Source: Streptomyces sp. LUP30 (GTDB taxonomy: Bacteria; Actinomycetota; Actinomycetes; Streptomycetales; Streptomycetaceae). From it: DNA of 64,000 bases. A model generated the notes under the pieces. The model was not told where the DNA came from and did no database searches. It saw only the letters and a program-made list of their open reading frames with translations. Made by a program: the position numbers and the translations under genes. The stretch is taken from contig NZ_MJAJ01000035.1 of assembly GCF_001746365.1 (NCBI RefSeq), forward strand, positions 1 through 64,000. The letters are read 5' to 3'. This document shows positions 49,457-59,440 of this stretch, in pieces; position 1 is the first letter of the stretch, and the number at the start of each line of letters is the position of its first letter.

Positions 49457-49689
49457 CTGAAATACCCCGATTACGTCGAATGCCCCTGCGGTACGGCCAA
49501 GTTCAAAGGGGGAAAGAGATGGGCCGCACATGTGTGACACGTAAGTAGCACACAAAGTTGTGCGTCTGCCGGGCAGAATTTCCGATTACTTGATCCGCCC
49601 CTTACCCGGACCCCACCCGCCGACGCCCGTCGGACCCCCTCCGCGGGTCCGCATCCTGGACCGCTCCCACCATGCGTACGTGTTGTATC

Positions 49690-49695
49690 TATCCT
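49690..49695 (+). promoter_or_regulatory. Candidate -10 box (leaderless GntR gene)
   Basis: TATCCT ends 6 nt before the GntR start ATG; no ribosome site is present, so the message may be leaderless. Confidence 0.4.
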
Positions 49696-49701
49696 GTGGG
49701 C

Positions 49702-50385
49702 ATGCAGTCCTCCGCTCCGCCCGCCCCCGTCCCCTTCCCTGTCCCCGTCAAGCGGCAGCCGGCCGCCGATCGCGTGTACGCGCACGTCAAACAGGGTGTC
49801 CTGGAACGCCGTTACGAGGGCGGCGCCCTTCTCACCGAGGGAGAGCTCGCCGAGGCCGTGGGGGTCTCGCGCACACCGGTGCGCGAGGCGCTGCTGCGGC
49901 TGGAGGCGGAAGGACTGATCAGGCTCTACCCGAAGAAGGGTGCGCTGGTCCTGCCGGTCTCCGCACAGGAGATCGCCGACGTGGTGGAGACCCGCCTGCT
50001 GGTCGAGGTGCACGCGGCGCGCAAGGCCGTGCCCGCGCCGGCCGCTCTCGTCGCACGCCTGGAGGAACTGCTCGCCCAGCAGCGGGAGCAGGCGGCGACG
50101 GGCGACCTGGCCGCGGCCGCCGTGACGGACCGCTGCTTCCACGCCGAGATCGTCCGCAGCGGCGGCAACGAGATCCTGTCCCGGCTCTACGACCAACTCC
50201 GCGACCGCCAGCTGCGGATGGGCGTCGCCGTCCTGCACTCGCATCCCGACCGGATCGCCAAGACCCTCTCCGAGCACGCGGAGATCCTTCAGGCGCTGCG
50301 CTCCGGCGACGCCGAGCGGGCCGTCGAGCTCGTGCACCGGCACATCGGCTGGTTCTCCCACCTCGCCCGCGGGGAGGTCCGATGA
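49702..50385 (+). CDS. GntR-family (FadR/FCD subfamily) transcriptional regulator
   Basis: 227 residues from ATG 49702. Winged-helix domain (about 25-92: ADRVYAHVKQGVLERRYEGGALLTEGELAEAVGVSRTPVREALLRLEAEGLIRLYPKKGALV), then an FCD ligand-binding helical domain (about 97-220) with metal-ligand candidates RCFHAEIV and VELVHRHIGWFSH. Overlaps the MFS gene by ATGA, so the two are translationally coupled and the regulator probably controls its own transporter. Confidence 0.92.
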   Translation: MQSSAPPAPVPFPVPVKRQPAADRVYAHVKQGVLERRYEGGALLTEGELAEAVGVSRTPVREALLRLEAEGLIRLYPKKGALVLPVSAQEIADVVETRLLVEVHAARKAVPAPAALVARLEELLAQQREQAATGDLAAAAVTDRCFHAEIVRSGGNEILSRLYDQLRDRQLRMGVAVLHSHPDRIAKTLSEHAEILQALRSGDAERAVELVHRHIGWFSHLARGEVR

Positions 50386-51698
50386 GCACCGTGCCCCGCG
50401 ACGTGAACTCCACCCTTCCGGGTGACCCTCCCCCGGGCGGACGGCGCGCCATGGCCGTCTGGGGGATCGGCGTCTCGGTCTACTTCGTCGCGGTCATCTT
50501 CCGCACGTCTCTGGGGGTGGCCGGCCTCGACGCCGCCGACCGCTTCCATGTGAACGCCTCGGCTCTGTCGACGTTCTCGATCCTGCAGCTGCTCGTCTAC
50601 GCCGGCATGCAGATACCGGTGGGTCTGCTGGTCGACCGGCTGGGCACGAAGAAGGTGCTGGCCATCGGCGTCGTGCTGTTCACGGCCGGTCAGCTCGGCT
50701 TCGCCTTCTCCCCTTCGTACGGCACGGCCCTCGCCTCGCGCGCCCTGCTGGGCTGCGGGGACGCGATGACGTTCATCAGCGTGCTGCGGCTGGGATCCCG
50801 GTGGTTCCCGGCGCGGCGCGGGCCGATGGTCGCCCAGCTCGCCGGCCTGGTGGGGATGGCGGGCAACCTCGTCTCCACCCTGGTCCTGGCTCGTCTGCTG
50901 CACGGCGTCGGCTGGACGGCGGCCTTCGCGGGCAGCGCGCTGGCGGGTGTGGTGGTGCTGGTCCTGCTGCTGCTGTTCCTGAAGGACCACCCCGAGGGCC
51001 ATGAGCCCGAGCCGTTCCCGCACCGGGGCGCGGCCTACGTCCGCCGCCAGATCGCCGCGTCCTGGCGTGAGCCGGGCACCCGGCTGGGCCTGTGGGTGCA
51101 CTTCACCACCCAGTTCCCGGCGATGGTGTTCCTGCTTCTGTGGGGGCTTCCGTTCCTGGTCGAGGCACAGGGTCTGACCCGGGCCACGGCCGGTGAACTC
51201 CTCACGCTGGTGGTCCTGTGCAACATGGTCGTGGGCCTGGTCTACGGCCAGATCGTCGCCCGTCACCACGAGGCACGGCTGCCGCTGGCCCTGGGCACGG
51301 TGGGCACGACGGCGGTGATGTGGGCGGCGATGCTGGCCTGGCCCGGCGACCGTGCGCCGATGTGGCTGCTCGTGGTGGTCTGCGCGGTCCTCGGCGCGTG
51401 CGGCCCCGCCAGCATGCTCGGGTTCGACTTCGCCCGGCCGGCGAACCCGCCCGAGCGCCAGGGGACGGCCTCCGGCATCACGAACATGGGCGGTTTCGTG
51501 GCGTCCATGACGACGCTCTTCGCGATCGGCGTGCTGCTGGACGCGACCGGCGACGACTACACGATCGCCTTCTCCTTCGTCTTCGTCCTGCAGGCCCTCG
51601 GCGTCAGCCAGATCCTGCGCCTGCGCAGTCGGGCCGCTCGGCGGGAACGGGAGCGGCTGGTGGCCAGCAGGGTGGAAACGGTGCACGTGCCGGCCTGA
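50382..51698 (+). CDS. MFS transporter
   Basis: 438 residues, GGGGAGG upstream of the ATG. Twelve hydrophobic helices. MFS motif A-like LLVDRLGTKKVLAIG in the 2-3 loop and RALLGCGDAMTFISVLRLGSRWFPARRGPMVAQL in helices 4-5 resemble nitrate/nitrite-porter or GlpT-related members. Substrate not known; the coupled GntR gene points to an inducible carbon or acid substrate. Confidence 0.9.
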   Translation: MSTVPRDVNSTLPGDPPPGGRRAMAVWGIGVSVYFVAVIFRTSLGVAGLDAADRFHVNASALSTFSILQLLVYAGMQIPVGLLVDRLGTKKVLAIGVVLFTAGQLGFAFSPSYGTALASRALLGCGDAMTFISVLRLGSRWFPARRGPMVAQLAGLVGMAGNLVSTLVLARLLHGVGWTAAFAGSALAGVVVLVLLLLFLKDHPEGHEPEPFPHRGAAYVRRQIAASWREPGTRLGLWVHFTTQFPAMVFLLLWGLPFLVEAQGLTRATAGELLTLVVLCNMVVGLVYGQIVARHHEARLPLALGTVGTTAVMWAAMLAWPGDRAPMWLLVVVCAVLGACGPASMLGFDFARPANPPERQGTASGITNMGGFVASMTTLFAIGVLLDATGDDYTIAFSFVFVLQALGVSQILRLRSRAARRERERLVASRVETVHVPA

Positions 51699-51732
51699 GG
51701 ACGGCAGCCCGTCCCCGGGCGGCTCGACGAAG

Positions 51733-51768
51733 GGGAGCCGCGACCCGTGTGACCGGGGCGCGGCTCCC
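51733..51768. terminator. Bidirectional terminator between MFS and bkdC
   Basis: GGGAGCCGCG pairs with CGCGGCTCCC around a 16-nt loop between convergent genes. Confidence 0.75.
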
Positions 51769-51786
51769 TCCGTCGGGCCGTACCGC

Positions 51787-53271
51787 TCAGCCCCAGGTGA
51801 TCAGCTTCTTCGGCTGCTCCAGGATCGCCGCCACGTCGGCCAGCACCTTGGAGCCCAGCTCCCCGTCCACGAGGCGGTGGTCGAAGCTCAGCGCCAGGGT
51901 GGTGACCTGGCGGGGCTTGACCTTGCCCTTGTGGACCCACGGCTGCAGCCTGATCGCGCCGACCGCGAGGATCGCGGACTCGCCGGGGTTGAGGATCGGG
52001 GTGCCGGTGTCGACGCCGAAGACGCCGACGTTGGTGATGGTCACCGTGCCGCCCTGCATGGCGGCGGGCGATGTCTTGCCCTCCCTCGCCGTGGACACCA
52101 GGTCGCCGAGGGACTGCGCCAGCTGCGGCAGCGTCTGGGCGTGGGCGTCCTTGATGTTCGGGACCAGCAGCCCCCTGGGAGTGGCCGCGGCGATGCCCAG
52201 GTTGACGTAGTGCTTGACCACGATCTCCTGTGCCGCCTCGTCCCAGGACGCGTTGATCTCCGGGTGGCGCTTGACGGCGACCAGCAGGGCCTTGGCGATG
52301 ACGAGGAGCGGGTTGACCCTGAGGCCCTGCATCTCCTTGTCCCGCTTGAGCTCCTCGACGAGCTTCAGCGTGCGGGTCACGTCGATCGTCACGAACTCCG
52401 TGACGTGCGGCGCGGTGAACGCCGAGCCGACCATCGCCGCCGCCGTCGCCTTGCGCACGCCCTTGACGGGGATGCGGGTCTCCCGGGCGGTGTCGTACGA
52501 CGCCACGGCCGCGGGGGCCGTGACCGGGGCCGGCGTCGCCGGGACGGCCGGAGCCGGGGTCGCCGGCTCGATGGCCGGTGCGGCCACGGCGGCCGGGTTC
52601 GCCGCCGCGTGGACGTCCTCGCGGGTGATGATGCCGTCCGGGCCGGACGGGACCACGGTGGCGAGGTCGACGCCCAGGTCCTTGGCCAGCTTGCGGACCG
52701 GCGGCTTGGCCAGGGGCCGCTCCCTCACGGCGGGCGCGCCGCCGTGGCCGTTCAGCTCCGCCTGGATGGTGTCCGGGACCTGCGGGACGGTGATCTCCGG
52801 GCCCTTGCGCGGCCGGCGCTTGGTGGAGGACGCGGCCACGCCGTAGCCGACGAGCACCGGCTGGCGGCCCGAGCCCACCGGCTTCGCCGCCTCGGGCGTC
52901 GCGGTCCCGGCCGTCACCGTCCCGGGCTTCGGCCGGGATTCCTCCGGAGCGGCCGGCGTCTGCGTGGGGGCCTGCGCCGGTACCTCGGCGACCGGGACGG
53001 CGCCCGCGCCGCCCGCCACGTCCACCGCGATGATCGACGTGCCCACGTCGACCGTGGTGCCCTCGGGGAAGTGCAGCGAGCGCACGACGCCGTCGTAGGG
53101 GATGGGCAGTTCCACGGCGGCCTTGGCGGTCTCGACCTCGCAGACCACCTGGCCGTCCGTGACCGTGTCGCCCGGCTGGACGTACCACTTGAGGATCTCG
53201 GCCTCGGTGAGCCCCTCGCCCACGTCGGGCATCTTGAACTCGCGTACGGACGCTTCCGTCATCGTCGTCAC
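51787..53271 (-). CDS. bkdC: Branched-chain 2-oxo acid dehydrogenase E2 (dihydrolipoyl acyltransferase)
   Basis: 494 residues from GTG 53271, which has the best ribosome site (GAGGAGAGGG); ATG 53262 is an alternative. Lipoyl domain (about 8-90) with lipoyl Lys50 in EVETAKAAVEL. A Pro/Ala/Thr linker, then a peripheral-subunit binding domain (about 190-235: PVRKLAKDLGVDLATVVPSGPDGIITREDV). Catalytic acyltransferase core (about 265-494) ending with FDHRLVDGELG (catalytic His). It transfers branched acyl groups from E1 to CoA, giving isobutyryl-, 2-methylbutyryl- and isovaleryl-CoA for fatty-acid and polyketide starters. Third gene of the operon. Confidence 0.95.
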   Translation of the reverse strand: MTTMTEASVREFKMPDVGEGLTEAEILKWYVQPGDTVTDGQVVCEVETAKAAVELPIPYDGVVRSLHFPEGTTVDVGTSIIAVDVAGGAGAVPVAEVPAQAPTQTPAAPEESRPKPGTVTAGTATPEAAKPVGSGRQPVLVGYGVAASSTKRRPRKGPEITVPQVPDTIQAELNGHGGAPAVRERPLAKPPVRKLAKDLGVDLATVVPSGPDGIITREDVHAAANPAAVAAPAIEPATPAPAVPATPAPVTAPAAVASYDTARETRIPVKGVRKATAAAMVGSAFTAPHVTEFVTIDVTRTLKLVEELKRDKEMQGLRVNPLLVIAKALLVAVKRHPEINASWDEAAQEIVVKHYVNLGIAAATPRGLLVPNIKDAHAQTLPQLAQSLGDLVSTAREGKTSPAAMQGGTVTITNVGVFGVDTGTPILNPGESAILAVGAIRLQPWVHKGKVKPRQVTTLALSFDHRLVDGELGSKVLADVAAILEQPKKLITWG

Positions 53272-53281
53272 GACCCTCTCC

Positions 53282-54274
53282 TCAGTACGCCAGGGCACGG
53301 TCGACGGCGTCGAGCACCCGGTCCAGGCCCGGCAGGTACTCCTCCTCCAGGCGCGCCGGCGGGTACGGGGCGTGATAGCCGCCGACCCGCAGAACCGGCG
53401 CCTCCAGGTGGTAGAAGCAGCGCTCGGTGATCCGGGCGGCGATCTCCGCGCCCGAGCCGAAGAACACCGGCGCCTCGTGGACGACGACCAGGCGGCGGGT
53501 CTTCTCCACCGATGTCTGGATCGAGTCGAAGTCCAGCGGGGACACCGAGCGCAGGTCCACGACCTCCAGGTTCTTGCCCTCCTCGGCGGCCGCGGCGGCG
53601 ACCTCCTGGCAGAGCTTCACCATCGGGCCGTAGGCGACGAGGGTCAGGTCCGTGCCCTCGCGGACGACCTGGGCCTTGTGCAGCGGGCCGGGGATGGCCT
53701 CCGTGTTGACCTCGGCCTTGTCCCAGTAGCGCCGCTTGGGCTCGAAGAAGATCACCGGGTCGTCGCTCTGGATGGCCTGCTGCATCATCCAGTACGCGTC
53801 GGACGCGTTGGACGGGGAGACGATCTTCAGGCCGGACACGTGCGCGAAGAGCGCTTCCGGCGACTCCGAGTGGTGCTCGACCGCGCCGATGCCGCCGCCG
53901 TAGGGGATGCGCACGACGACCGGGAGCTTGACCTTGCCCAGCGAACGGGCGTGCATCTTCGCGAGCTGGGTGACGATCTGGTCGTAGGCGGGGAAGACGA
54001 AGCCGTCGAACTGGATCTCCACCACCGGGCGGTAGCCGCGCAGGGCCAGCCCGATCGCCGTGCCCACGATGCCCGACTCGGCGAGCGGGGTGTCGATGAC
54101 GCGGCTCTCGCCGAAGTCCTTCTGCAGGCCGTCGGTCACCCGGAAGACGCCGCCGAGCTTGCCGACGTCCTCACCCATGATCAGGACCTTGGGGTCCGCC
54201 TCCAGGGCGTGGCGCAGCGACTCGTTGATCGCCTTGGCCAGGGCCAGGTTCTTGGTGGTTGCGGTGTCCGCCAT
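53282..54274 (-). CDS. bkdB: Branched-chain 2-oxo acid dehydrogenase E1 beta subunit
   Basis: 330 residues. Transketolase-type pyrimidine-binding domain (LIMGEDVGKLGGVFRVTDGLQKDFG, RVIDTPLAESGIVGTAIGLALRG) and C-terminal domain (DLRSVSPLDFDSIQTSVEKT). PYGGGIGAVEHHSESPEALFAHVSGLKIVSPS contains the conserved active-site loop. Partner of the alpha subunit in the E1 heterotetramer that decarboxylates valine-, leucine- and isoleucine-derived keto acids. Separated from the E1 alpha stop by 1 nt and from E2 by about 10 nt. Confidence 0.95.
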   Translation of the reverse strand: MADTATTKNLALAKAINESLRHALEADPKVLIMGEDVGKLGGVFRVTDGLQKDFGESRVIDTPLAESGIVGTAIGLALRGYRPVVEIQFDGFVFPAYDQIVTQLAKMHARSLGKVKLPVVVRIPYGGGIGAVEHHSESPEALFAHVSGLKIVSPSNASDAYWMMQQAIQSDDPVIFFEPKRRYWDKAEVNTEAIPGPLHKAQVVREGTDLTLVAYGPMVKLCQEVAAAAAEEGKNLEVVDLRSVSPLDFDSIQTSVEKTRRLVVVHEAPVFFGSGAEIAARITERCFYHLEAPVLRVGGYHAPYPPARLEEEYLPGLDRVLDAVDRALAY

Positions 54275-54275
54275 C

Positions 54276-55496
54276 TCAGTTTCCCCCCGTACCCGCGGCG
54301 AAGCCGCTCTCGGATTCCGTCGCGAACGACGCCTGGTACGCGGCGAACTGCGCCCGCTCCTCGTCCACCAGCGCGTGTCCGTCCGCGTACACGTTCTCGA
54401 AGATCGCGAAGTGGTCCGGGTCCGGCATGGCGCGGACCGCTTCGCGCACTCGCCTGCCCAACGCCTCGCTCTCCGCTTCGAGTTCCGCGAAGAATCCCTC
54501 GTCCGTGTGGTTTGAGGCCTCCAGGTGGCGGCGCAGGCGCAGGATCGGGTCCTTCGCCTCCCAGGCCTCGCGCTCCTCGTCGGCCCGGTACTTCGTCGGG
54601 TCGTCGGAGGTGGTGTGGGCGCCCATGCGGTACGTGTAGGCCTCGACGAGGGTGGGGCCCTCGCCGTTGCGGGCCCGCTCCAGCGCCCACCGGGTGACCG
54701 CGAGGCAGGCCAGCACGTCGTTGCCGTCCACGCGGACACCCGGGAAGCCGTAGCCCTGGGCGCGCTGGTAGAGCGGGACGCGGGTCTGCTTCTCGGTGGG
54801 CTCGGAGATCGCCCACTGGTTGTTCTGGCAGAAGAACACGACCGGCGCGTTGTAGACCGCGGAGAAGGTGAAGGACTCCGCCACGTCGCCCTGGCTGGAG
54901 GCGCCGTCGCCGAAGTAGGCGATGACCGCGCTGTCCGCGCCGTCCTTGGCGACGCCCATCGCGTACCCGGTCGCGTGCAGCGTCTGGGAGCCGATGACGA
55001 TGGTGTACAGGTGGAAGTTGTTGCTGTTGGGGTCCCAGCCGCCGTTGTTCACGCCGCGGAACATGCCGAGCAGGTTCGTCGGGTCGACCCCGCGGCACCA
55101 GGCGACGCCGTGCTCGCGGTAGGTCGGGAAGACGTAGTCGTCCTCGCGGGTGGCCCGGCCGGAGCCGATCTGCGCGGCCTCCTGACCGAGCAGCGAGGCC
55201 CACAGGCCGAGTTCGCCCTGGCGCTGGAGGGCGGTCGCCTCGGCGTCGAAACGGCGGGTGAGCACCATGTCGCGGTAGAGGCCGCGGAGGTCTTCAGGGG
55301 TGACACCGGAGACGTACTTGGCGTACTCGGCGTTCTTGGCGTTCTTGACCCGCTTGCCCTCCGGCGTCAGCAGCTGCACGAGCTCGGGCTCGGCGCTCTT
55401 CCTGGCGGTGGTGCGGGTGCGCTCGGTGCCGCTGGCGCCGGCCTTGCTTCCGGCGCTGCGTCGCGGCTTGTGCGCGGCAGTGCTCTCCACGGTCAC
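54276..55496 (-). CDS. bkdA: Branched-chain 2-oxo acid dehydrogenase E1 alpha subunit
   Basis: 406 residues from GTG 55496, with GGAGGAG upstream. The first 50 residues are basic and low complexity. The thiamine diphosphate motif GDGASSQGDVAESFTFSAVYNAPVVFFCQNN is complete (GDG ... NN). YVFPTYREHGVAWCRGV and YTYRMGAHTTSDDPTKYR are typical of branched-chain rather than pyruvate E1. First gene of bkdABC. The long upstream region carries several palindromes. Confidence 0.95.
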   Translation of the reverse strand: MTVESTAAHKPRRSAGSKAGASGTERTRTTARKSAEPELVQLLTPEGKRVKNAKNAEYAKYVSGVTPEDLRGLYRDMVLTRRFDAEATALQRQGELGLWASLLGQEAAQIGSGRATREDDYVFPTYREHGVAWCRGVDPTNLLGMFRGVNNGGWDPNSNNFHLYTIVIGSQTLHATGYAMGVAKDGADSAVIAYFGDGASSQGDVAESFTFSAVYNAPVVFFCQNNQWAISEPTEKQTRVPLYQRAQGYGFPGVRVDGNDVLACLAVTRWALERARNGEGPTLVEAYTYRMGAHTTSDDPTKYRADEEREAWEAKDPILRLRRHLEASNHTDEGFFAELEAESEALGRRVREAVRAMPDPDHFAIFENVYADGHALVDEERAQFAAYQASFATESESGFAAGTGGN

Positions 55497-55539
55497 GTGT
55501 GCTCCTCCGTCGGTCCGGCCCCCGGGGTCGCCGGGTGGC

Positions 55540-55574
55540 TGGGGTCCCCCCGGCTCTCCAAGAGCCTGAGGGAG
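55540..55574 (-). repeat. Dispersed palindromic repeat, copy B
   Basis: TGGGGTCCCCCCGGCTCTCCAAGAGCC-type sequence ending CTGAGGGAG, related to copy A at 47509; the GGCTCT/AGAGCC core can form a hairpin. Confidence 0.5.
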
Positions 55575-55590
55575 CGGCTCACCTGTTTCC

Positions 55591-55615
55591 GACACCCGTG
55601 CACGGGGTGGGTGTC
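55591..55615. promoter_or_regulatory. Inverted repeat upstream of bkdA
   Basis: GACACCC and GGGTGTC flank CCCGTGCACGGGG, about 95 bp upstream of the bkdA start. Confidence 0.4.
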
Positions 55616-55682
55616 ACTCGGTCGGACCAGGCGTGACAGGTGCCCCGGCGAGCGCCCTGCGGTCGACACGTTACCCAGTGCC

Positions 55683-55734
55683 TCACATTTCTGTGAAACC
55701 CCTCCTGACCTGCGTTTTTGCTTGGATTTCCAAG
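55683..55734 (-). promoter_or_regulatory. AT-rich paired palindromes, candidate BkdR/Lrp-type operators
   Basis: TCACATTTCTGTGA (55683-55696) and CTTGGATTTCCAAG (55721-55734) are both perfect 5-bp inverted repeats with an A/T spacer, 38 bp apart centre to centre. AT-rich sites of this type suit Lrp/AsnC regulators, which often control bkd operons. No Lrp gene lies within the window. Confidence 0.5.
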
Positions 55735-55970
55735 TAAATCGGCAAAGTCGGGAAGGAGCCTGGTCACAGCCTTGCAGGAGGCCGGAGCAACGGCACGTTA
55801 TCCCGGGCACCCGCGCCACGGGAAGAGCATTCGGTCAGCGACCTGCGGCCGTTCGGGCGGTCGGAACGCCGGTCGACGGACCCCTGCGCGTGCCGGGCAC
55901 TCCGGTCGACGGACCCCTCGTCGCCACCCTCGTCCACGCCCTCGTCGACGCCCTGCGGCGAGCCCCGACA

Positions 55971-56005
55971 CGACCTGATGCGGCCTGATGCGACCTGATA
56001 CGACC
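55971..56005. repeat. 10-bp tandem repeat
   Basis: CGACCTGATG, CGGCCTGATG, CGACCTGATA and a partial CGACCGAGCG follow each other, one helical turn per unit. Confidence 0.75.
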
Positions 56006-56075
56006 GAGCGTGACACCCGTTGTCGCTTGGTGACCATCTGTGACAACGGCCAGCTCACGGGCTCGACCGGTGGCC

Positions 56076-56081
56076 TAGCAT
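56076..56081 (+). promoter_or_regulatory. Candidate -10 box, leaderless phosphotransferase gene
   Basis: TAGCAT ends 7 nt before GTG 56089; no ribosome site is present. Confidence 0.45.
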
Positions 56082-56088
56082 CGGGCGC

Positions 56089-57375
56089 GTGCCGCGCTCC
56101 TGTGTACCCCCCTCAATGCCCCACGCGCCCCCTTTGGGCGCTCTGCTCCACCGGTACGCCGCCGGCTCCGCGCTCGCCTGCGAGCCCGTCGAGGAAGGGC
56201 TGCTCAACCGCGGATTCCGGCTGCGCACCACCCGCGGCCGCTACTTCCTCAAACACCACTTCGACCCGGACACCGCCGACCCCGCGTCGATCGCCCGCCA
56301 GCACCGGGCCACCGAACGGCTGGCCGGTCTGGGCGTCCCGGTCGCTCCCCCGCTGCCCGGCCGCGACGGCCGTACGGTCGCCGTGGTCGGCGGCCACGCC
56401 TACGCCCTGCACCCGTGGATCGAGGGCCGTCACCGGCACGGCTCCCAGCTCACCCCCGGCCAGTGCGGCCGCCTCGGAGCGCTGCTCGGGGTGGTGCACG
56501 CCAGCCTGGAGCACGTGATGCGCCCGTCGGCCGGGCAGTCGCCGGGGCGTGGAGAGCGGGTGCCTCCGGCGCGCGACCCGGAGCGCACCACCCCGACCGG
56601 GCGCGGCGCACGCGCCCCCCACCCACAGCACACCCCTGTCCCGGAGGCCATCACGCCTCCGACCGGTCCCTTCCCGCTCACCCGCCCCTCAGCCCCTGCC
56701 GCCCGCGCCGCCCCTGCCGAGCCGCCCGCCCGGGCCGAGCCGGAGCCCCCGGGCGGGCCCGCCGCCCCTGTCGGGTCCACCGCTGCCGGCCGGCCCGAAG
56801 CCCCCGCCCCGAGCCCCGACCCGGCGGACACCTTCGTCCTGATCGACGATCTCCTCGCGCGCGTGCGGCGACACCGCCCCGCCGACTCCTTCGACGAGCT
56901 CGCCCGCCACCGCCTCCTGGAGCGGCGCCGGCTCCTGGAACGGCACGCCGACCGGCGACCCCCGCCCGGCGGGCCGGTCGGCTGGGTGCACGGGGACTTC
57001 CACCCCTTCAACCTGCTCTACCGCGGGGACGCCCCCGCCGCCATCGTCGACTGGGACCGGCTCGGGGTCCAGCCCCGCGCCGAGGAGGCCGTCCGCGCGG
57101 CCGCGATCTTCTTCGTCCGGCCCGACGGCACGCTCGACCTGCCGAAGGCGAGGGAGTACGCGCGCGCGTACCGGCGGGCGGCGGGAGCCTCACCCCGCGA
57201 ACTCGGCGCGGCCGTGCACCGCGTGTGGTGGGAACGGCTCAACGACTTCTGGATGCTGCGCTGGCACTACGAGCGCGGCGACACCCGCGCGGACTCCCAG
57301 TTCCCGGCGTCTTCGGCGCTCGCGGTGTGGTGGACGCGGGAGTACGACGCCGTCTGCGGGGCGTTCACGGACTGA
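56089..57375 (+). CDS. Aminoglycoside phosphotransferase-family (APH/choline kinase fold) protein with internal linker
   Basis: 428 residues from GTG 56089. The N-lobe (about 20-150) has VEEGLLNRGFRLRTTRGRYFLKHH (ATP-site Lys) and VGGHAYALHPWIEGR. A Pro/Ala/Arg-rich insertion of about 100 residues (about 145-245) separates it from the C-lobe, which holds the catalytic HGDFHPFNLLY (Brenner motif HxDxxxxN) and AIVDWDRLGVQP (metal Asp). The HYERGD tail is intact. It should phosphorylate a small molecule (homoserine, choline, sugar or drug); natural substrate unknown. The insertion is unusual for the family. Confidence 0.88.
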   Translation: MPRSCVPPSMPHAPPLGALLHRYAAGSALACEPVEEGLLNRGFRLRTTRGRYFLKHHFDPDTADPASIARQHRATERLAGLGVPVAPPLPGRDGRTVAVVGGHAYALHPWIEGRHRHGSQLTPGQCGRLGALLGVVHASLEHVMRPSAGQSPGRGERVPPARDPERTTPTGRGARAPHPQHTPVPEAITPPTGPFPLTRPSAPAARAAPAEPPARAEPEPPGGPAAPVGSTAAGRPEAPAPSPDPADTFVLIDDLLARVRRHRPADSFDELARHRLLERRRLLERHADRRPPPGGPVGWVHGDFHPFNLLYRGDAPAAIVDWDRLGVQPRAEEAVRAAAIFFVRPDGTLDLPKAREYARAYRRAAGASPRELGAAVHRVWWERLNDFWMLRWHYERGDTRADSQFPASSALAVWWTREYDAVCGAFTD

Positions 57376-57501
57376 CCCTCCGGCCCCGCGGCTCAGCCCG
57401 CTCCCCCCACGGAACGCGCACGCGCGCGTGGAGCCCGGTCAGGGCCCACGCGCGCGTGAAGAGACAGAACGGCTCCGCCGGGCGATGACCCGGCGCCCAG
57501 G

Positions 57502-59082
<1,581 letters not shown>

Positions 59083-59334
59083 CAGTCCTCGCCGTCGTTT
59101 CTGCCCGCGGTGCGCGCGGTGTTGTCACGGTCTCCGTCGGCCACGCTACAGCCTCCACGCAAGCCGCCGGTCCGGGACCGATCCCCGGAACGATTCCCGG
59201 GACGGGCCCCGGCGCCGGTCCGGGACGGACCGGCCATCAAACCCGTACTCCGTGCAGCCGTGCAAATTCTGTGTACCGGCCGTACGGCACCTGTAACGCT
59301 TCCGCGACGCTTCTTTCTCGTAGGGTCACGGAAC

Positions 59335-59362
59335 GGGCACCGAACTTGACGTGTCGGTGCCC
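59335..59362 (+). promoter_or_regulatory. Operator-like inverted repeat over -35 of kinase gene
   Basis: GGGCACCGA and TCGGTGCCC (9-bp perfect arms, 10-nt spacer) enclose TTGACG (59346-59351). With AGACTT at 59369-59374 (17-bp spacing) this forms a plausible promoter with an operator on its -35. The remaining 59083-59334 shows only AT-richer spots. Confidence 0.55.
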
Positions 59363-59440
59363 TGCGGCAGACTTGGCCGGGAATAGCACTTTCGATCAAC
59401 GACAGTCAACGGCGCCAAAGGCCAACGGGGGACGTGGAAG

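Larger units (their letters stand above)
55497..56088. other. 592-bp divergent regulatory region of bkd operon
   Basis: No convincing gene. From bkdA outward it holds a dispersed palindrome (55540-55574), GACACCC/GGGTGTC repeat (55591-55615), AT-rich palindromes (55683-55734), two copies of CCGGTCGACGGACCCCT (55869-55885 and 55902-55918), a 10-bp tandem repeat (55971-56005), and the promoter of the phosphotransferase gene. Confidence 0.7.

Noticed and set aside
49456..49560. c-di-AMP riboswitch before the DD-transpeptidase
   Set aside because: The leader is short and lacks recognisable conserved ydaO blocks.
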